Of a stretch of DNA of 64,000 nucleotides, positions 49,830-60,870 are shown piece by piece; positions within the stretch are counted from its first letter, which is position 1, and the number at the start of each line of letters is the position of its first letter. The DNA lies in NCBI GenBank assembly GCA_902729315.2, contig LR746272.1:10720327-10784326 (forward strand), given 5' to 3'. This DNA comes from Spirodela intermedia (Eukaryota; Streptophyta; Magnoliopsida; Alismatales; Araceae). The notes beneath the pieces are model-generated. The model searched no databases, had not been told where the DNA came from, and worked only from the letters and a program-made list of their open reading frames with translations. Made by a program: the position numbers and the translations under genes.

Positions 49830-50551
49830 ATGGGGGAGAATGACAAAAAACTGACCATTTCAGATGCTGCGTTTAATGATCAAGAGAAAACAAAGTCAAG
49901 CAAGAAAGGAAGAAATAAGGAATCAGTCAGACAGGTAATTTATCAGTAGCTTTCTTAAGAATTGAATTTTATGATTCGAATCGCAAGTCCTGGGAGACTG
50001 GAGCCAAGGTTTATCACTAGGTACCCATTGCCCTTGTACATTGTCAGATAAGTAACCACTTATATGCTTGTGTAGCAGATGGCTAAAATAAAGTCTGGTA
50101 ATCAACTCTTTAAAAAAATCCCTGTACAAAAGTGAAGATAGTTGGGAGGGTGTAGACTTGTCTATGATCCCAAAATGGATTTTAAATACCATGAAGAATT
50201 GGTGAACAAAAACTTTTCACATCTAATGACTATTTTGGCCGATTGATCTTCCAATATGCGAGTTTCAACAACTCTCGTTCCTTACACTTTTTCCTACCTG
50301 CTTGGTCTGTAGTAGGTATTTGGTTTATTGCTTTAGGTATTAGTACTATGGCTTTCAACCTAAACGGTTTCGGAAAACTTGAGCATACGTGTATTGTTGA
50401 TATCTTCTTTTCATTGAAATAATCAACGGGTCAATAATTTGTTTCAAATTGTTTCTGCAAAACGTATTGCTTAATCTAAACGTTTTTTGTTTATCTGTAA
50501 TATTCACTAAAACGTTGACGATTTGTGTTGCTTTATTTTATTTTATGCCCA

Positions 50552-50589
<38 letters not shown>

Positions 50590-53490
50590 CTCCTTCGTAT
50601 ATATGTGGATATGTATATCTACCTATCCACCAACAAACATATGCACACGCTCTCTCCTCCCTCTTTTCCTTAACAACCCCCCACCCCCACCCTAAACACG
50701 TACACACTGTTCCTCGTCCCCCTCTTCCTGCCATGATTGCTGAATATATTTTTTTTCTAATATTTTATAGGACTTCTTAAATGAGAAAGATATAAGACTG
50801 CCAATTTCAAAATCTTCATCAGCTATCACTCCACATGGCTGTATTGTTTGTTCCAGTGGAGAGAGTTGCAGGACAGTGCGTTCAAGAACAAAATTGATGA
50901 ACGTATTAATAGAACGAGGGAAAACCCACGAAGTTCAATCAATATTTGACAGCTTGATAGAAGAGGGGCATAGACCAACTGTGGTATCATTTACAACTTT
51001 ATTAGCTGCTTTGACAAGCCAAAAGCGATTTGATTCCATTCCTAATATCATTGCACAATTTGAATCATACGGATTGAAGCCTGACGCAATATTCTTCAAC
51101 GCCATTATCAATGCTTTTTCTGAGTCTGGGAATGTTGATGAGGCCATGGCTGCCTTCTGGACGATGAAAGAGAGTGGCTGTCGACCGACAACCAGCACCT
51201 ACAATACTTTGATAAAAGGATATGGAATAGCTGGTAAGCCTGAAGAGTCGGTCAAACTCTTAGAATTGATGTCGCGCGAAGCAAATGCAAGGCCTAACCA
51301 GCGGACATACAATATGTTAATCAGAGCCTGGTGCAATAAGCAGAATCTTACAGAGGCATGGAATATCGTTTATAGAATGGTTGCTTCTGGTGTAAAGCCC
51401 GATGTAGTCACCTATAATACCATAGCACGAGCTTATTCTCTGAAGGGTGAAACGAGTAGAGCTGAAGACCTGATATTGGAGATGCAATCTATGAAACTGC
51501 AGCCAAATGAACGCACATGTGGTATTATAATCAGTGGCTACTGCAGCGAAGGTAATATGAGAGAGGCTCTGGAGTTCGTTTATCGTATGAAAGGACTTGG
51601 TGTAAAGCCAAATCTAGTTGTCTTCAACTCTCTGATTAAAGGATTCCTAGATGCTGAGGACACTGGTGGGGTTGATGAGGTGAGTCTCCAATATCTATGA
51701 TTTCTGTCTTCGTCACTTTTCATGTGGGAATCTATGGACGGGGATAAAATGCCTGTTGGAAATCTGCTTGTTCCATTCTGTCGAATGTGTTTTATCTTGC
51801 CCCGCTTTCGTCCTGTGGCTTGTCACATCTTTCTCTGCACGCATGCTTCTGAATCAGATATTTAATACAGTAATTCAGACTGTTGGTTGCTTTTGAACCG
51901 ATTACAAGCAATTTCCTATTCGATTAAAGCTTCAATTCCCTGCAAAAATAAAGCTCCATAGAGATCACAAGGGCCATGACAAGGGGATTCATGTCAGTGA
52001 GGCAGCTACTTCATAGTTAAAGTTAGTCTCTCTGATTTTATCGACCTCCTCGTATTACATGACAGTTGACAAGAATGCTAAATGTTTGTAAAAAGCAAGA
52101 ACAAAACCGAATCTTCCATCATGGCAACGAATGGGACCAAAATAAGGGGGCTCTCGCTTATAAACTGAACTGACTTATATTTGGTTTCTGGCACCAGTTG
52201 TTGAAGGTTAGATGGCAGGACTGAATTTGTCAGTACAAGCCATTTATTCCTCTTCAATCCTAACTGAAACTAGGTAGATCCAACAAAGGTTTATGATTAT
52301 GATAGACACAGACCTTCGGGATGGACCCACTGAGACGTCTGTTCGAAACCAACCGCGCTGGTCTGTTTCGATCGTTGACCAGTTCTTAGCAGGTTCTTGT
52401 GTCCACGCAAGTCAGCCAGCTAGTGTTGTGATGCGTGTTTCCAGAGAAAGATGAACAAGTCTTTTTTTTTCTTTCTTTCAATCACTAAATCCAGCTGAAA
52501 GGTTGCATCTTTGTTTCCTGTTTTCTCCTTATTTCGGGCTGTCCTCCATATTAGGCTGCTAGATTTTGATCCTGGTCGTCTGGGTACAGTAACATGGTGA
52601 GAAAATAAGAAAAGATTATCCCTTTTTGGTAGGTTTTGACGCTGATGGAGAGCTTCGGAGTCAAGCCAGATGTGGTGACATTCAGTACCTTGATGAACGC
52701 ATGGAGTGCAGCCGGGCTCATGGACAAGTGCAGGGAGATCTTCGACGACATGGTGGAAGCGGGCATAGAACCAGACGCGCAGGCGTACAGCATCCTCGCC
52801 AAGGGCTATGTCCGCTCAGGAGAACCTGAGAAGGCCGAGGCCCTGCTGGCGACAATGGAGGAGCAGGGGATGCGCCCTAATGTCGTCATCTTCACCACCA
52901 TCATCAGCGGGTGGTGCAGCGCCGGCGACATGGAGAGGGCCATGGAGATCTTCGAAAGGATGCGGGAGTTCCAGGTGGGCGCCAACATAAGGACCTTCGA
53001 GACCCTGATTTGGGGGTACGGGGAGACCAAGCAACCGTGGAAGGCGGAGGAGCTCCTCCAGGCGATGGAAGAAGCCGGCGTGCAGCCGAAGAAGACGACC
53101 CTGCAGCTCGTGGCCGAAGCCTGGAGGTCGATCGGGTTGCAGAACGAGGCCGGGAGGGTTTTGGACTCTGCGGATGACCTAGACCCGCCTCGCCGACCAG
53201 ATCTGAAGGACGGCGCCGCCGTGGAGCTCAAGGGTTTGGGATCCTCTTCTTCCGGTCTCCGGCAGCCGTCGAACGCCATCAACGATCAGCTTGCGTGGAC
53301 TAAGAGAGGTCGAATGGTGCTGGGAGGCGACCTTCCGGAGAGCCTCTGGACGGCGACGAGGTCGATGTTTCTCGGCCATGCCTGTAAATACGGAGTTCAT
53401 CACGCGGTCGTCTGCCGGAAGCTCTCCCTCTCCCAGCTCGGGATCTCTGCGGAGGTTGTAAATACCTGCCGGCCGGTGTTCCTCCGCTGA
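49830..53490 (+). CDS. pentatricopeptide repeat (PPR) protein, P-type, with N-terminal Cys motif
   Basis: Three exons: 49830-49934, 50771-51679, 52633-53490. Phases close at 623 residues. The first 35 residues are charged and Lys/Asp/Ser-rich. A short Cys-containing element ([11 protein letters not shown]) precedes about eleven 35-residue repeats (roughly 75-490), seen as recurring G(V/L)KPDVVTYNT-, [14 protein letters not shown]- and AEDLILEMQ-type units. No E, DYW or SMR domain follows; the last 130 residues are Pro/Ser-rich and then basic. P-type PPR proteins bind single-stranded RNA base by base and act in RNA stability, splicing or translation. Close Arabidopsis relatives are probably At5g25630 and At5g21222 (from memory). 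Exon 2 has AT-rich third positions and exon 3 strongly GC-rich ones. Intron 2 (51680-52632) falls inside the repeat array at [12 protein letters not shown]. Confidence 0.92.
50556..50587. repeat. (CT)n microsatellite in PPR intron 1
   Basis: A CT tract of about 32 bases roughly 185 bases upstream of the exon 2 acceptor. It is followed by a C/A-rich, pyrimidine-biased stretch to about 50720. Confidence 0.9.
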
Positions 53491-54418
53491 GGCAACTAGT
53501 TCTTCCCCTCGCTGTTCCAGATCCCTCTCCTTCCCATCATGCAGAGTTCACCATTCCATTCCTCGTCTTTGGTAGTCTGTTCCATCACAGCATGCTCACA
53601 CGATGTAAAAACCAAACATAATTTACGAATATATTACCTGAAAACCAGGCGGTAATTCTCATTCGGAGCTTGCAAGCTCCCCGATGATTACCTTCAATGG
53701 CGTCTGGTAGTTCCCCGGAGGAGCCATTTGGACAGGCAGAGAGAGAGAGGGAGAGAGTACAGTGATGGACGATAGCGATGATGAAGGTCGAGGGGAGATG
53801 ATTAGGTCTGGGGAAGGCTAGTGACCAGCCAGAGAGCTGCCTGTACCTGGAATCTGTGATCTACGTCGCCATTGCATGGCCATGGCAGGTAGGTCTTCTT
53901 CAGTGCCACGGTTTCCATCAGAGGAAGTTTCGTTCTCCGAATAATTCCTCTCTCTCTAGCTCCATGGCTTACAGTGGCTGAGCGGGGTCAGAGAGTCATA
54001 ATGCAGGGAGGACGGAGACGGGTTCATCGTCTTCCTCCCCCTTCTCTATTTCCCTGCACGTTTCCGCCTACATAATTGCTTCCGTAAGGGTGGTCGGAGC
54101 GTACGGCGGCCACCCGCCCCGCCATGGCCCGCCTGTCACGCCTCCGGTGAAACTTCCAAGGTACCAGCGGGACGCAGAGGCTCCGTCCCGGTGATAAAAG
54201 CCTCCTCTTCTCCTCCACCATGGCATCAACGCCCTCCGTCCTCCATCGCCCCCACCAGGAGGAGCAGCAGAAGCTCGAATAATATATCTCCAATTGCCCC
54301 TGCTGCTCCTCAGACCTGAATGTGTTCTCGGAAGAAGACCCGCCATTAGGTCCCATTTCTAGGGAGACGTTCTCTGCGAGCAGGGAGGAGGACGGAGGAA
54401 GGCGACGGGGTCTGAGCG
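53491..54418 (+). other. PPR 3' region and upstream region of the TauE/SafE gene
   Basis: Both genes are on the plus strand, so this 0.9 kb holds the 3' untranslated region of one and the promoter of the other. A short GA-rich patch lies at 53739-53756. The 400 bases before the TauE start are GC-rich and contain an upstream ATG at 54322 whose frame overlaps the main start. No separate gene is supported; a minus-strand open frame at 54024-54485 is most likely antisense noise. Confidence 0.55.
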
Positions 54419-55496
54419 ATGGCGAGGATGGAAAGGATGGGAGGGAAGTTCCTCGGAGGGCTGAAATCGGTGGCTCCGGTGGCATTGAACTTTCTCATGG
54501 CGGCCGTGCTGGTCTCGGCTGATCGGAGGCTGAAGCGGGAGGGGATCGCCGGCGAGATTATCCAGGAGGCGGAGCCCGATCAGCTTCTCCTCAAACTGGG
54601 GCGCTTCCTCTGGCAGCCGGATGATTCCTCCTACCAGCACGTCTGGCCGGTAAATGTCTTCTTCTTCTCCTCCTCCATTCGATCTTCCTCGCAGCATTCT
54701 TAAAATCATCGCCATGCGCATGCACTCGTACAGGATATGGAATTCGGCTGGAAGATTGTTGTGGGATCGTTCATCGGGTTCTTAGGAGCGGCGTTTGGCA
54801 GCGTCGGGGGCGTCGGCGGCGGAGGGATTTACGTCCCCATGCTCACTCTGATCATCGGCTTCGATCCCAAATCTTCAACAGCCATTTCAAAATGTGAGGA
54901 ATCTCTCTCTCTCTCACTCTCTCTCTCTTTCTGCGAGGTTTTGCCATGATTCGAGCTTTGATGATGGGATCTGGCAACGCTCGGGCAGGTATGATCATGG
55001 GTGCGGCAGGCTCGACAGTCTACTACAACCTCAAGCTGAGGCATCCCACTCTGGACATGCCCATCATCGACTACGACCTGGCACTGCTCTTCCAACCCAT
55101 GCTCATGCTCGGCATCAGCGTGGGAGTCGCGTTCAACGTGATCTTTGCAGACTGGATGGTCACAGTTCTTCTGATCATCCTCTTCCTAGGTAACCGCCAT
55201 TGCCGATTTGACAGCCGATTCCTTGGTCGATCCCCTGAAACTCTCTGTGATGAGCTCCAACTGGTTCGTTCAGGCACATCCACCAAGGCCTTCCTCAAGG
55301 GCGTCGAGACCTGGAAGAAAGAAACCCTGGCGAAGAAGGTAATGGCGGCCAGCTCCCCTCCCTCCTCCTCACCAGATACATTTCAATTCCACCTGAACGC
55401 TCACTCCAAATCTCTTTGCGGTTTTCAGGAATCTGCAAAACGAGCTGAAGCAAACGGTGAGCGGCCTCCTCCTCCCTCTTCCTCCCCATCTTCATC

Positions 55497-55550
<54 letters not shown>

Positions 55551-56756
55551 ATTATGTCTCTGGTTCCTCAAATTTTCTCGGGTTTCAACAGGAAAAGGGA
55601 ATGATGAAGTCGAGTACAAAGCCCTTCCAAGCGGGCCGGCAAACGGCACCGGGGGGGAGGTGAAGGCAGTGAGAGACGAGGTCAACGAGCACGACTCAGC
55701 TCTCTCTCCAGTTTCATCCACTTCCTTTCTGATCTGCTGAAGCTCAACCTTTTGACCTTCACCCGCAGGTCTCGATTATAGAGAACGTCTGCTGGAGAGA
55801 GCTGGGCCTTCTGGTCCTCGTCTGGTTCTCCTTCCTCGGCCTGCAGATTGCGAAGGTGAGCCGGCCGCCATCTCTGCCCGCACTCTTTGTCAGAGCTCAC
55901 TGGTTCGCCATCAATGACGGAGATTCTGACCGAAATCGCAGAACTATACTGGAACCTGTTCGACCATGTACTGGACTCTGAACTTCCTCCAGGTACCCTG
56001 ATCGTTTATCTTCTCCTGTGCGAAGAAGATTACTCTGTTTCTGGGCATCTTTGATCTGATATGAATCATTCGGATTGTTCAATCTGATCTCCTGCAGATC
56101 CCCGTTTCCATGGGGGTGACGGTCTACCAGAGCTACAGCCTGTACACAGGAAGGAGGGTGATCGCGTCCAAGGGGGACAAAGGGACCAACTGGAGGGTCC
56201 GGCAGCTGTTCTTCTACTGCTTCTGCGGGGTTCTCGCCGGAGTCGTCGGGGGCCTTCTGGGTCTCGGCGGCGGCTTCATTCTGGGCCCACTATTCTTGGA
56301 GCTGGGGATTCCTCCCCAGGTAGCTTTCTGCTCCTGAGAAGTCAACCCCTCTTCGTATTCTGGTTCGTCCGGAGTCATCGTCTGATCTCCTCCACGTCCA
56401 GGTATCGAGCGCCACCGCCACCTTCGCCATGACCTTCTCCTCGTCCATGTCGGTGGTGGAGTACCACCTCCTCAGGCGATTCCCGGTGCCGTACGGTAAG
56501 CTTCGCCCTCGCCCAGATGCTGATCCTGTGGAATCATAGTTGCCGCTGACCTCGATCGGTAGCTGACTTATGTGCGGAGTCTGCTTTCGGTTGACCCTCG
56601 TTTTGCCGGCGTTCAGCTCTCTACTTCACCGGTGTGGCGACGGCGGCCGCTCTCGTCGGTCAACACGTTGTGAGGAAGCTCATCATAATCCTGGGCAGAG
56701 CGTCGCTCATCATCTTCATCCTCGCCTTCACCATCTTCGTCAGCGCCATCTCTCTG

Positions 56757-56798
<42 letters not shown>

Positions 56799-56928
56799 TC
56801 TCTCTCTCTCTACCTCTTGCTAATGGGTGTTCCGATGGGCAGGCGGAGTGGGGATTTCCAACATGGTGAAGAAGATTGCGGACGAGGAGTACATGGGATT
56901 CGAGAACCTCTGCAAATACGAAGTCTGA
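54419..56928 (+). CDS. TauE/SafE family transporter-like membrane protein
   Basis: Twelve exons: 54419-54649, 54734-54893, 54989-55189, 55274-55338, 55429-55456, 55592-55680, 55769-55855, 55942-55992, 56098-56319, 56402-56495, 56617-56757, 56843-56928. Phases close at 484 residues. A hydrophobic N-terminal stretch ([14 protein letters not shown]) could be a signal anchor. The two TauE halves begin with [20 protein letters not shown] (exon 2) and [20 protein letters not shown] (exon 9), glycine-rich motifs typical of the family's internal repeat. They are separated by a hydrophilic loop encoded by exons 4-6. Other membrane segments are [19 protein letters not shown] and [15 protein letters not shown]. 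Bacterial TauE/SafE proteins are proposed to export sulfite or sulfonates; the substrates of plant members are largely unknown. Exon 5 is a micro-exon of 28 bases. Introns are short (76-135 bases), and three carry CT/GA tracts. Confidence 0.93.
55500..55549. repeat. (GA)n microsatellite in TauE/SafE intron 5
   Basis: A GA tract of about 50 bases fills over a third of the 135-base intron between exons 5 and 6. Confidence 0.9.
56759..56811. repeat. (CT)n microsatellite adjoining the donor of TauE/SafE intron 11
   Basis: The CT tract starts at the T of the GT donor and covers about 53 of the 85 bases of the intron, with one interruption (CCC). It follows the exon end CTG|G directly. Confidence 0.9.
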
Positions 56929-57537
56929 CATGCGTTGACTTTATAGGGGACCAAGAGAGTAGCTTAATATTATTTTTGTTCCATAATTTTTGCCGATTCA
57001 TTCCTCCGCGGTTATTCCCGTTGCTTGCAATTCAATCCCTTTCTGTAGCAAAAAATTTCGGGCTCTGGATCCCATGGAAATCATAATAAAATCTTCTCCT
57101 TCCACCTCCTGTTGACTTTCATGGATCATCACGGTGGGCCTTCCACTGCTACGCGTTGACCTTCTCCCATAACTCTCGGAGAGGCGGAAGACAGAAAAAC
57201 CTCGTAAAAAAATTAATTAAAGATCGCAATTGATAAACATTCAATAGACTCTTTTCTTTGCTTCCTCCTGCCGCTGCAATTACACTCTACGACCCACAAG
57301 CACCTGGGTTCCCGAGTCAACGGGCATGGACGCCGAAGAAAGAAAGAGGGACCAGCTGGAACCGCCGCGTCAACTTCCCCTTCCCCTGAACAAAAGAGGA
57401 GATCGCAACGGGCTTCTCAAGCCAGGAGCAGAACAACAAGAAAAGGGTCGAAGCTTATTGTCTCAAGAGTTGACAAATCTGGCCTCCCATGCTGGAGAGG
57501 ATCACACTTTGAAGAGGAGGGGGGGAGGAGGGGGCGG
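56929..57537. other. convergent 3' region, TauE/SafE and LEA_2 genes
   Basis: Six hundred bases between facing stop codons; 3' untranslated regions are expected. A plus-strand open frame at 57326-57547 with Arg/Lys/Gln-rich composition has no recognisable relatives and overlaps the end of the neighbouring gene; I do not call it. Confidence 0.55.
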
Positions 57538-59378
57538 TCAACTGTAGGTGCATGCGTTCTTGGCGAAGATGACCGGCTTGGTCTTGCTGGAGTCAGCGGT
57601 GAACCGGCAGGAGATGCGCCGCCGGTGGGTGACTCTCACCAGCTTCCCCACGACGTAACCCCGGGAGCGGATCTCGAAGTCCAGCGTCAGGGGAACCCTG
57701 GGGCTGGTGCTGGATAAGATCAAACCAGCTCCCGCGCCGTAGAGAGGAACCTTCTCTCCTTGGAGGATCACAGAGATCGTCCTGTGGCTCTTCCTGGGCT
57801 GGTAGTACTTCTTGAGCTGCAATCAATCCAAGGCGGCATTGGTATCTACCGACACAGAAAGAATTCACGGGCAGCAGAGAAACCCTGATTCCCATGAAGT
57901 TCTATAATATGTGTTCCATGGTTTTATGAAAATAATCAAGTGGGTTGTTTTCTCGTTCTGGGTGTATAGAGAGGGATAGGAGCCGCGAACTTACCTGTCC
58001 GGAGGCAACTGCGATCTGGGAGTAGATGAGATTGATGGACGATGAAGTGACGTGAATGCCGAAGGTTGGAGCAGGGTTGTACACATTAATCTTCAGAGAG
58101 CAATTTACAGTGATCATCTTGGTAGGGACACCGGTGGAATCAGAACCCTCCCCAGCGTACAAGTCATCGACAGCGATGCTCTGCAGAACAGTGGGGAGAT
58201 GATCAGGGAACCAGTTCATCATTAACCACCCAGTAAGATTGATGAGCAAGATAAACAGAGAACCAGATGGGTCACAAACTCTAGCATTATATCTTTTTTC
58301 TTTAAAATATATCACTAATAAAGGAAAACGCATCGCATTTGTTATCGATGATATAAATGGGATACGTTGAGGGATAAACCCAATGCATTTACCGGAAGAT
58401 TGAAGAGACGGATTGAATATGGCATCAAACAATAAAATCAGCCCATTTATCTATGATGAAAGTTGAAAACAAGGCAGAGATACACAATTACGTCTATATT
58501 TTTTTGGAGCTATCTTCATCATCCAATCAACTATATTTAATGAGGGAATAAGAGATGGGCTACAGATATAAAAATGATAGGAAGTGTTTTTGAAGCGACT
58601 GCCAAGCTGAACCACCTAGAAAATTTTCAAGAAAAAAAAAATATATATATACGTATGAAACACAAAGTCAGCAGGTCAAGGAACAAGAAGGCTAGAAAAT
58701 TTCGAAAATTTCCCCTGACTTCTTTGCTAGACTCAGGTGGGCCGATGACATGCAAGGAAGCCTATTACTGAAGTTCACCATTCTCGAAAGGCCTCTAAGC
58801 AGAGATCAGAGGTAGTCATCTCCATTGAAACCATAGAAGACGACAGGTTTTTAGCACGAAAACTCATCGATGTCGAGTTAAATCACAGTTATAGGTGGCA
58901 ACATAAACAGTACCTTCACGATGACATCTGCTTTGTACGGCCGGCTCGCTCCCCAGATGATCAGGCAGAAGACGGTAAAAAGCAGGACAAAGCTTATGAA
59001 CGCGAGTATAATCTGGCAACGGCGGGAGAGCCCCTTGTCGTCGTCGAGATCGTCATAAGCGCCTTCTTCTTGAATCACGTTGCACTCAGGCCAGCCCTTG
59101 TCGTTCCTCTTCCGGTTTGCCTTCCGCCCTGATGATGAACGAAAAGCCCCGGAGAATCGGCTCGCCGAAGAGGCCCGGGAGTGCCGCCCGTAGGAAGGGT
59201 GTGACGGTGACTCCATCGGGCTGTTGTACACAGGAGTAGCATGCATGGACGATGATTTGTCTCCATCGTGGGAATCTCTGGAAGGGCTCTGCACGTAGTA
59301 GGCCGGCCTCTTAGGAGACCGGGAAGGGGAAGATGGGGCCAAGCTGGTGACATCGGAATCTGACTTGTTGTGCATCAT
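57538..59378 (-). CDS. LEA_2-domain (NDR1/HIN1-like group) membrane protein
   Basis: Three exons: 59378-58914, 58180-57995, 57816-57538. Phases close at 309 residues. The cytosolic N-terminus is Ser/Pro-rich with the conserved PAYYVQSPSRDSHDGDKSS motif and then SRASSASRFSGAFR. An acidic patch (EEGAYDDLDDD) precedes a single membrane segment (about 124-146, IILAFISFVLLFTVFCLIIWG). The rest is an extracytosolic LEA_2 beta-sandwich containing VNCSLKINVYNPAPTFGIHV and KKYYQPRKSHRTISV. The layout matches a plant family (At1g45688, At5g42860 and At2g41990, from memory) annotated as late-embryogenesis-abundant hydroxyproline-rich glycoproteins. Their function is poorly known; relatives of NDR1 act in defence signalling, but this subgroup is distinct. 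The ATG at 59378 gives an MMHNKSDSDVTSL start as in relatives. Confidence 0.92.
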
Positions 59379-60401
59379 CTTCTGTCCAGCTATTTAGCAG
59401 AGTATCGCCCCAAGATGAATCTGAAGATTTCTAATCGCTGAAACTTGCTGACGAAGTTCGAAAAGCACGTGCTAGCAGATCATCACTGAGACAGATGGGA
59501 ATTCCTTCACAGCACGCAATGACCCCGGAACTGGTCCCTAGAGTACCAAACAAGCTTACAGTGGCCAGAAGCGTCTCAAGCAATTAGGGGCGGTTCCAGA
59601 TCTGAATCTACAGAAAATTTTCGACGAGGAGAATTCTCGTTAGATCGCATGAAAGTTGAGAAACAAATGGAAAATTGCACCACGATCCCTATGTCGAGAA
59701 ATGAAATTCCCAAGAAACGCTGAGGATGTATCTAAGAGCGTCGTGACATGCAGAAACTGGATTAGCAGGAATCCTTTGTTATTCAACGGTGCACGAAGCC
59801 CCAAAAATTACCGATTTCAATGGGAACCGCCAGGGAGTGCGTGTCTCCCAGGCCCGAGCCTCCCAAAACTCCCCAATTCCGACACCACACAGGCTCTCTC
59901 AAACTCCAAGATCCCACCCTCAAGAGAAACGAAAATCAGAGGCAGATCACAGGATGTACCTTCTTCCAAAACTCGAGATCCTCGGAGGCGGGCAGGCCGA
60001 ACCCACCCCAAGGCAATGCCGGGGGGAGAGAACGGACGAGAATTCGAAGCCTCCCAGCGGCGTCAGATCTGGATCTCAGTCAGTCCCCAGGAGGCGATAA
60101 GGAAGCCAGGGAGGAGGAGGAGGGAGCAGGTCTCCGCTACTGGTCGCACTGGGGAAGAAGAAGGTTAATAAAGCAGAGGCGCCGCGAACCACCGAAACGG
60201 CTGTGATGGATAGTGACCCCTCCTCCTCCCCCCCAGCCTCGGATTAGGCTCGGATGCCTCCGAGCCTACTAGGCGCGGCACAGAGTGTCGGCAGGAGGCT
60301 CTTCGCACGTGCGTCCACCTCCCCACCACCGACCGACTTGCCCCTCATTTAAAATATTTCAAAATGTAATTTTAAAATTCATTTTAAAAAATAAAGGTGG
60401 C

Positions 60402-60425
60402 TCCTCTCTCTCTCTCTCTCTCTCT
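60402..60425. repeat. (CT)n microsatellite
   Basis: A perfect CT tract of about 24 bases in the spacer upstream of the LEA_2 gene. Confidence 0.85.
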
Positions 60426-60685
60426 GTGGATCTGGCTTCGGGCCGACCCGACTTCGAGAGCTTTGGTTTTTTTGGCCCGAAATGGGAGAAGAATCGCGCC
60501 CGGCGGTGGGTGAGTGAGAAGGTAGACCGGAGAGGGTGACCGGGCACCTACTGAAGGAAGACTTGCGGTGGAATCCGCGCGCCAGCTGGCGCCAGACTTC
60601 GGACATGAGCTGGAGTTTGACCCCCGAACCACACGAAAGGAACCCCCCCTCCGCCATGGATCTGCAGAAGAGAGAGAAAGCCAGA

Positions 60686-60711
60686 AAGAGAGAGAGAGAG
60701 AGAGAGAGAGG
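60686..60711. repeat. (GA)n microsatellite
   Basis: A GA tract of about 26 bases, 160 bases beyond the LIKE-COV stop codon; (CT)n on the transcript strand. Confidence 0.85.
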
Positions 60712-60870
60712 GGACCCAGTAGGAAGAAGCAGAGGAAGATATGACCAACTGCGATAATCTAGCGAGATTTTACAAGCAGCAGCAAGCCCAGTGAGGAAAT
60801 TACAGGCTTTTAGGGGACGGGGCGTGTCCAGAGTTCTTGAGGGAAGAACAGGGAAAACAGGGGAGGACCC

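Larger units (their letters stand above)
59379..60870. other. spacer: upstream of LEA_2 gene and 3' of LIKE-COV gene
   Basis: This 1.5-kb stretch holds the promoter and leader of the LEA_2 gene (minus strand) and the 3' untranslated region of the LIKE-COV gene. It is GC-rich at 59800-60300 and carries two microsatellites. Open frames of 60-170 codons at 59656-60206 are GC-driven and show no recognisable protein features. Confidence 0.55.

Noticed and set aside
54024-54485. 153-codon minus-strand frame before the TauE/SafE gene
   Set aside because: Partly antisense to the true first exon, low-complexity Ser/Pro/Arg, no recognisable domain.
57326-57547. 73-codon plus-strand frame between TauE/SafE and LEA_2 genes
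   Set aside because: Ends in a poly-Gly run of the GC-rich flank and overlaps the LEA_2 stop region; no homology recognised.
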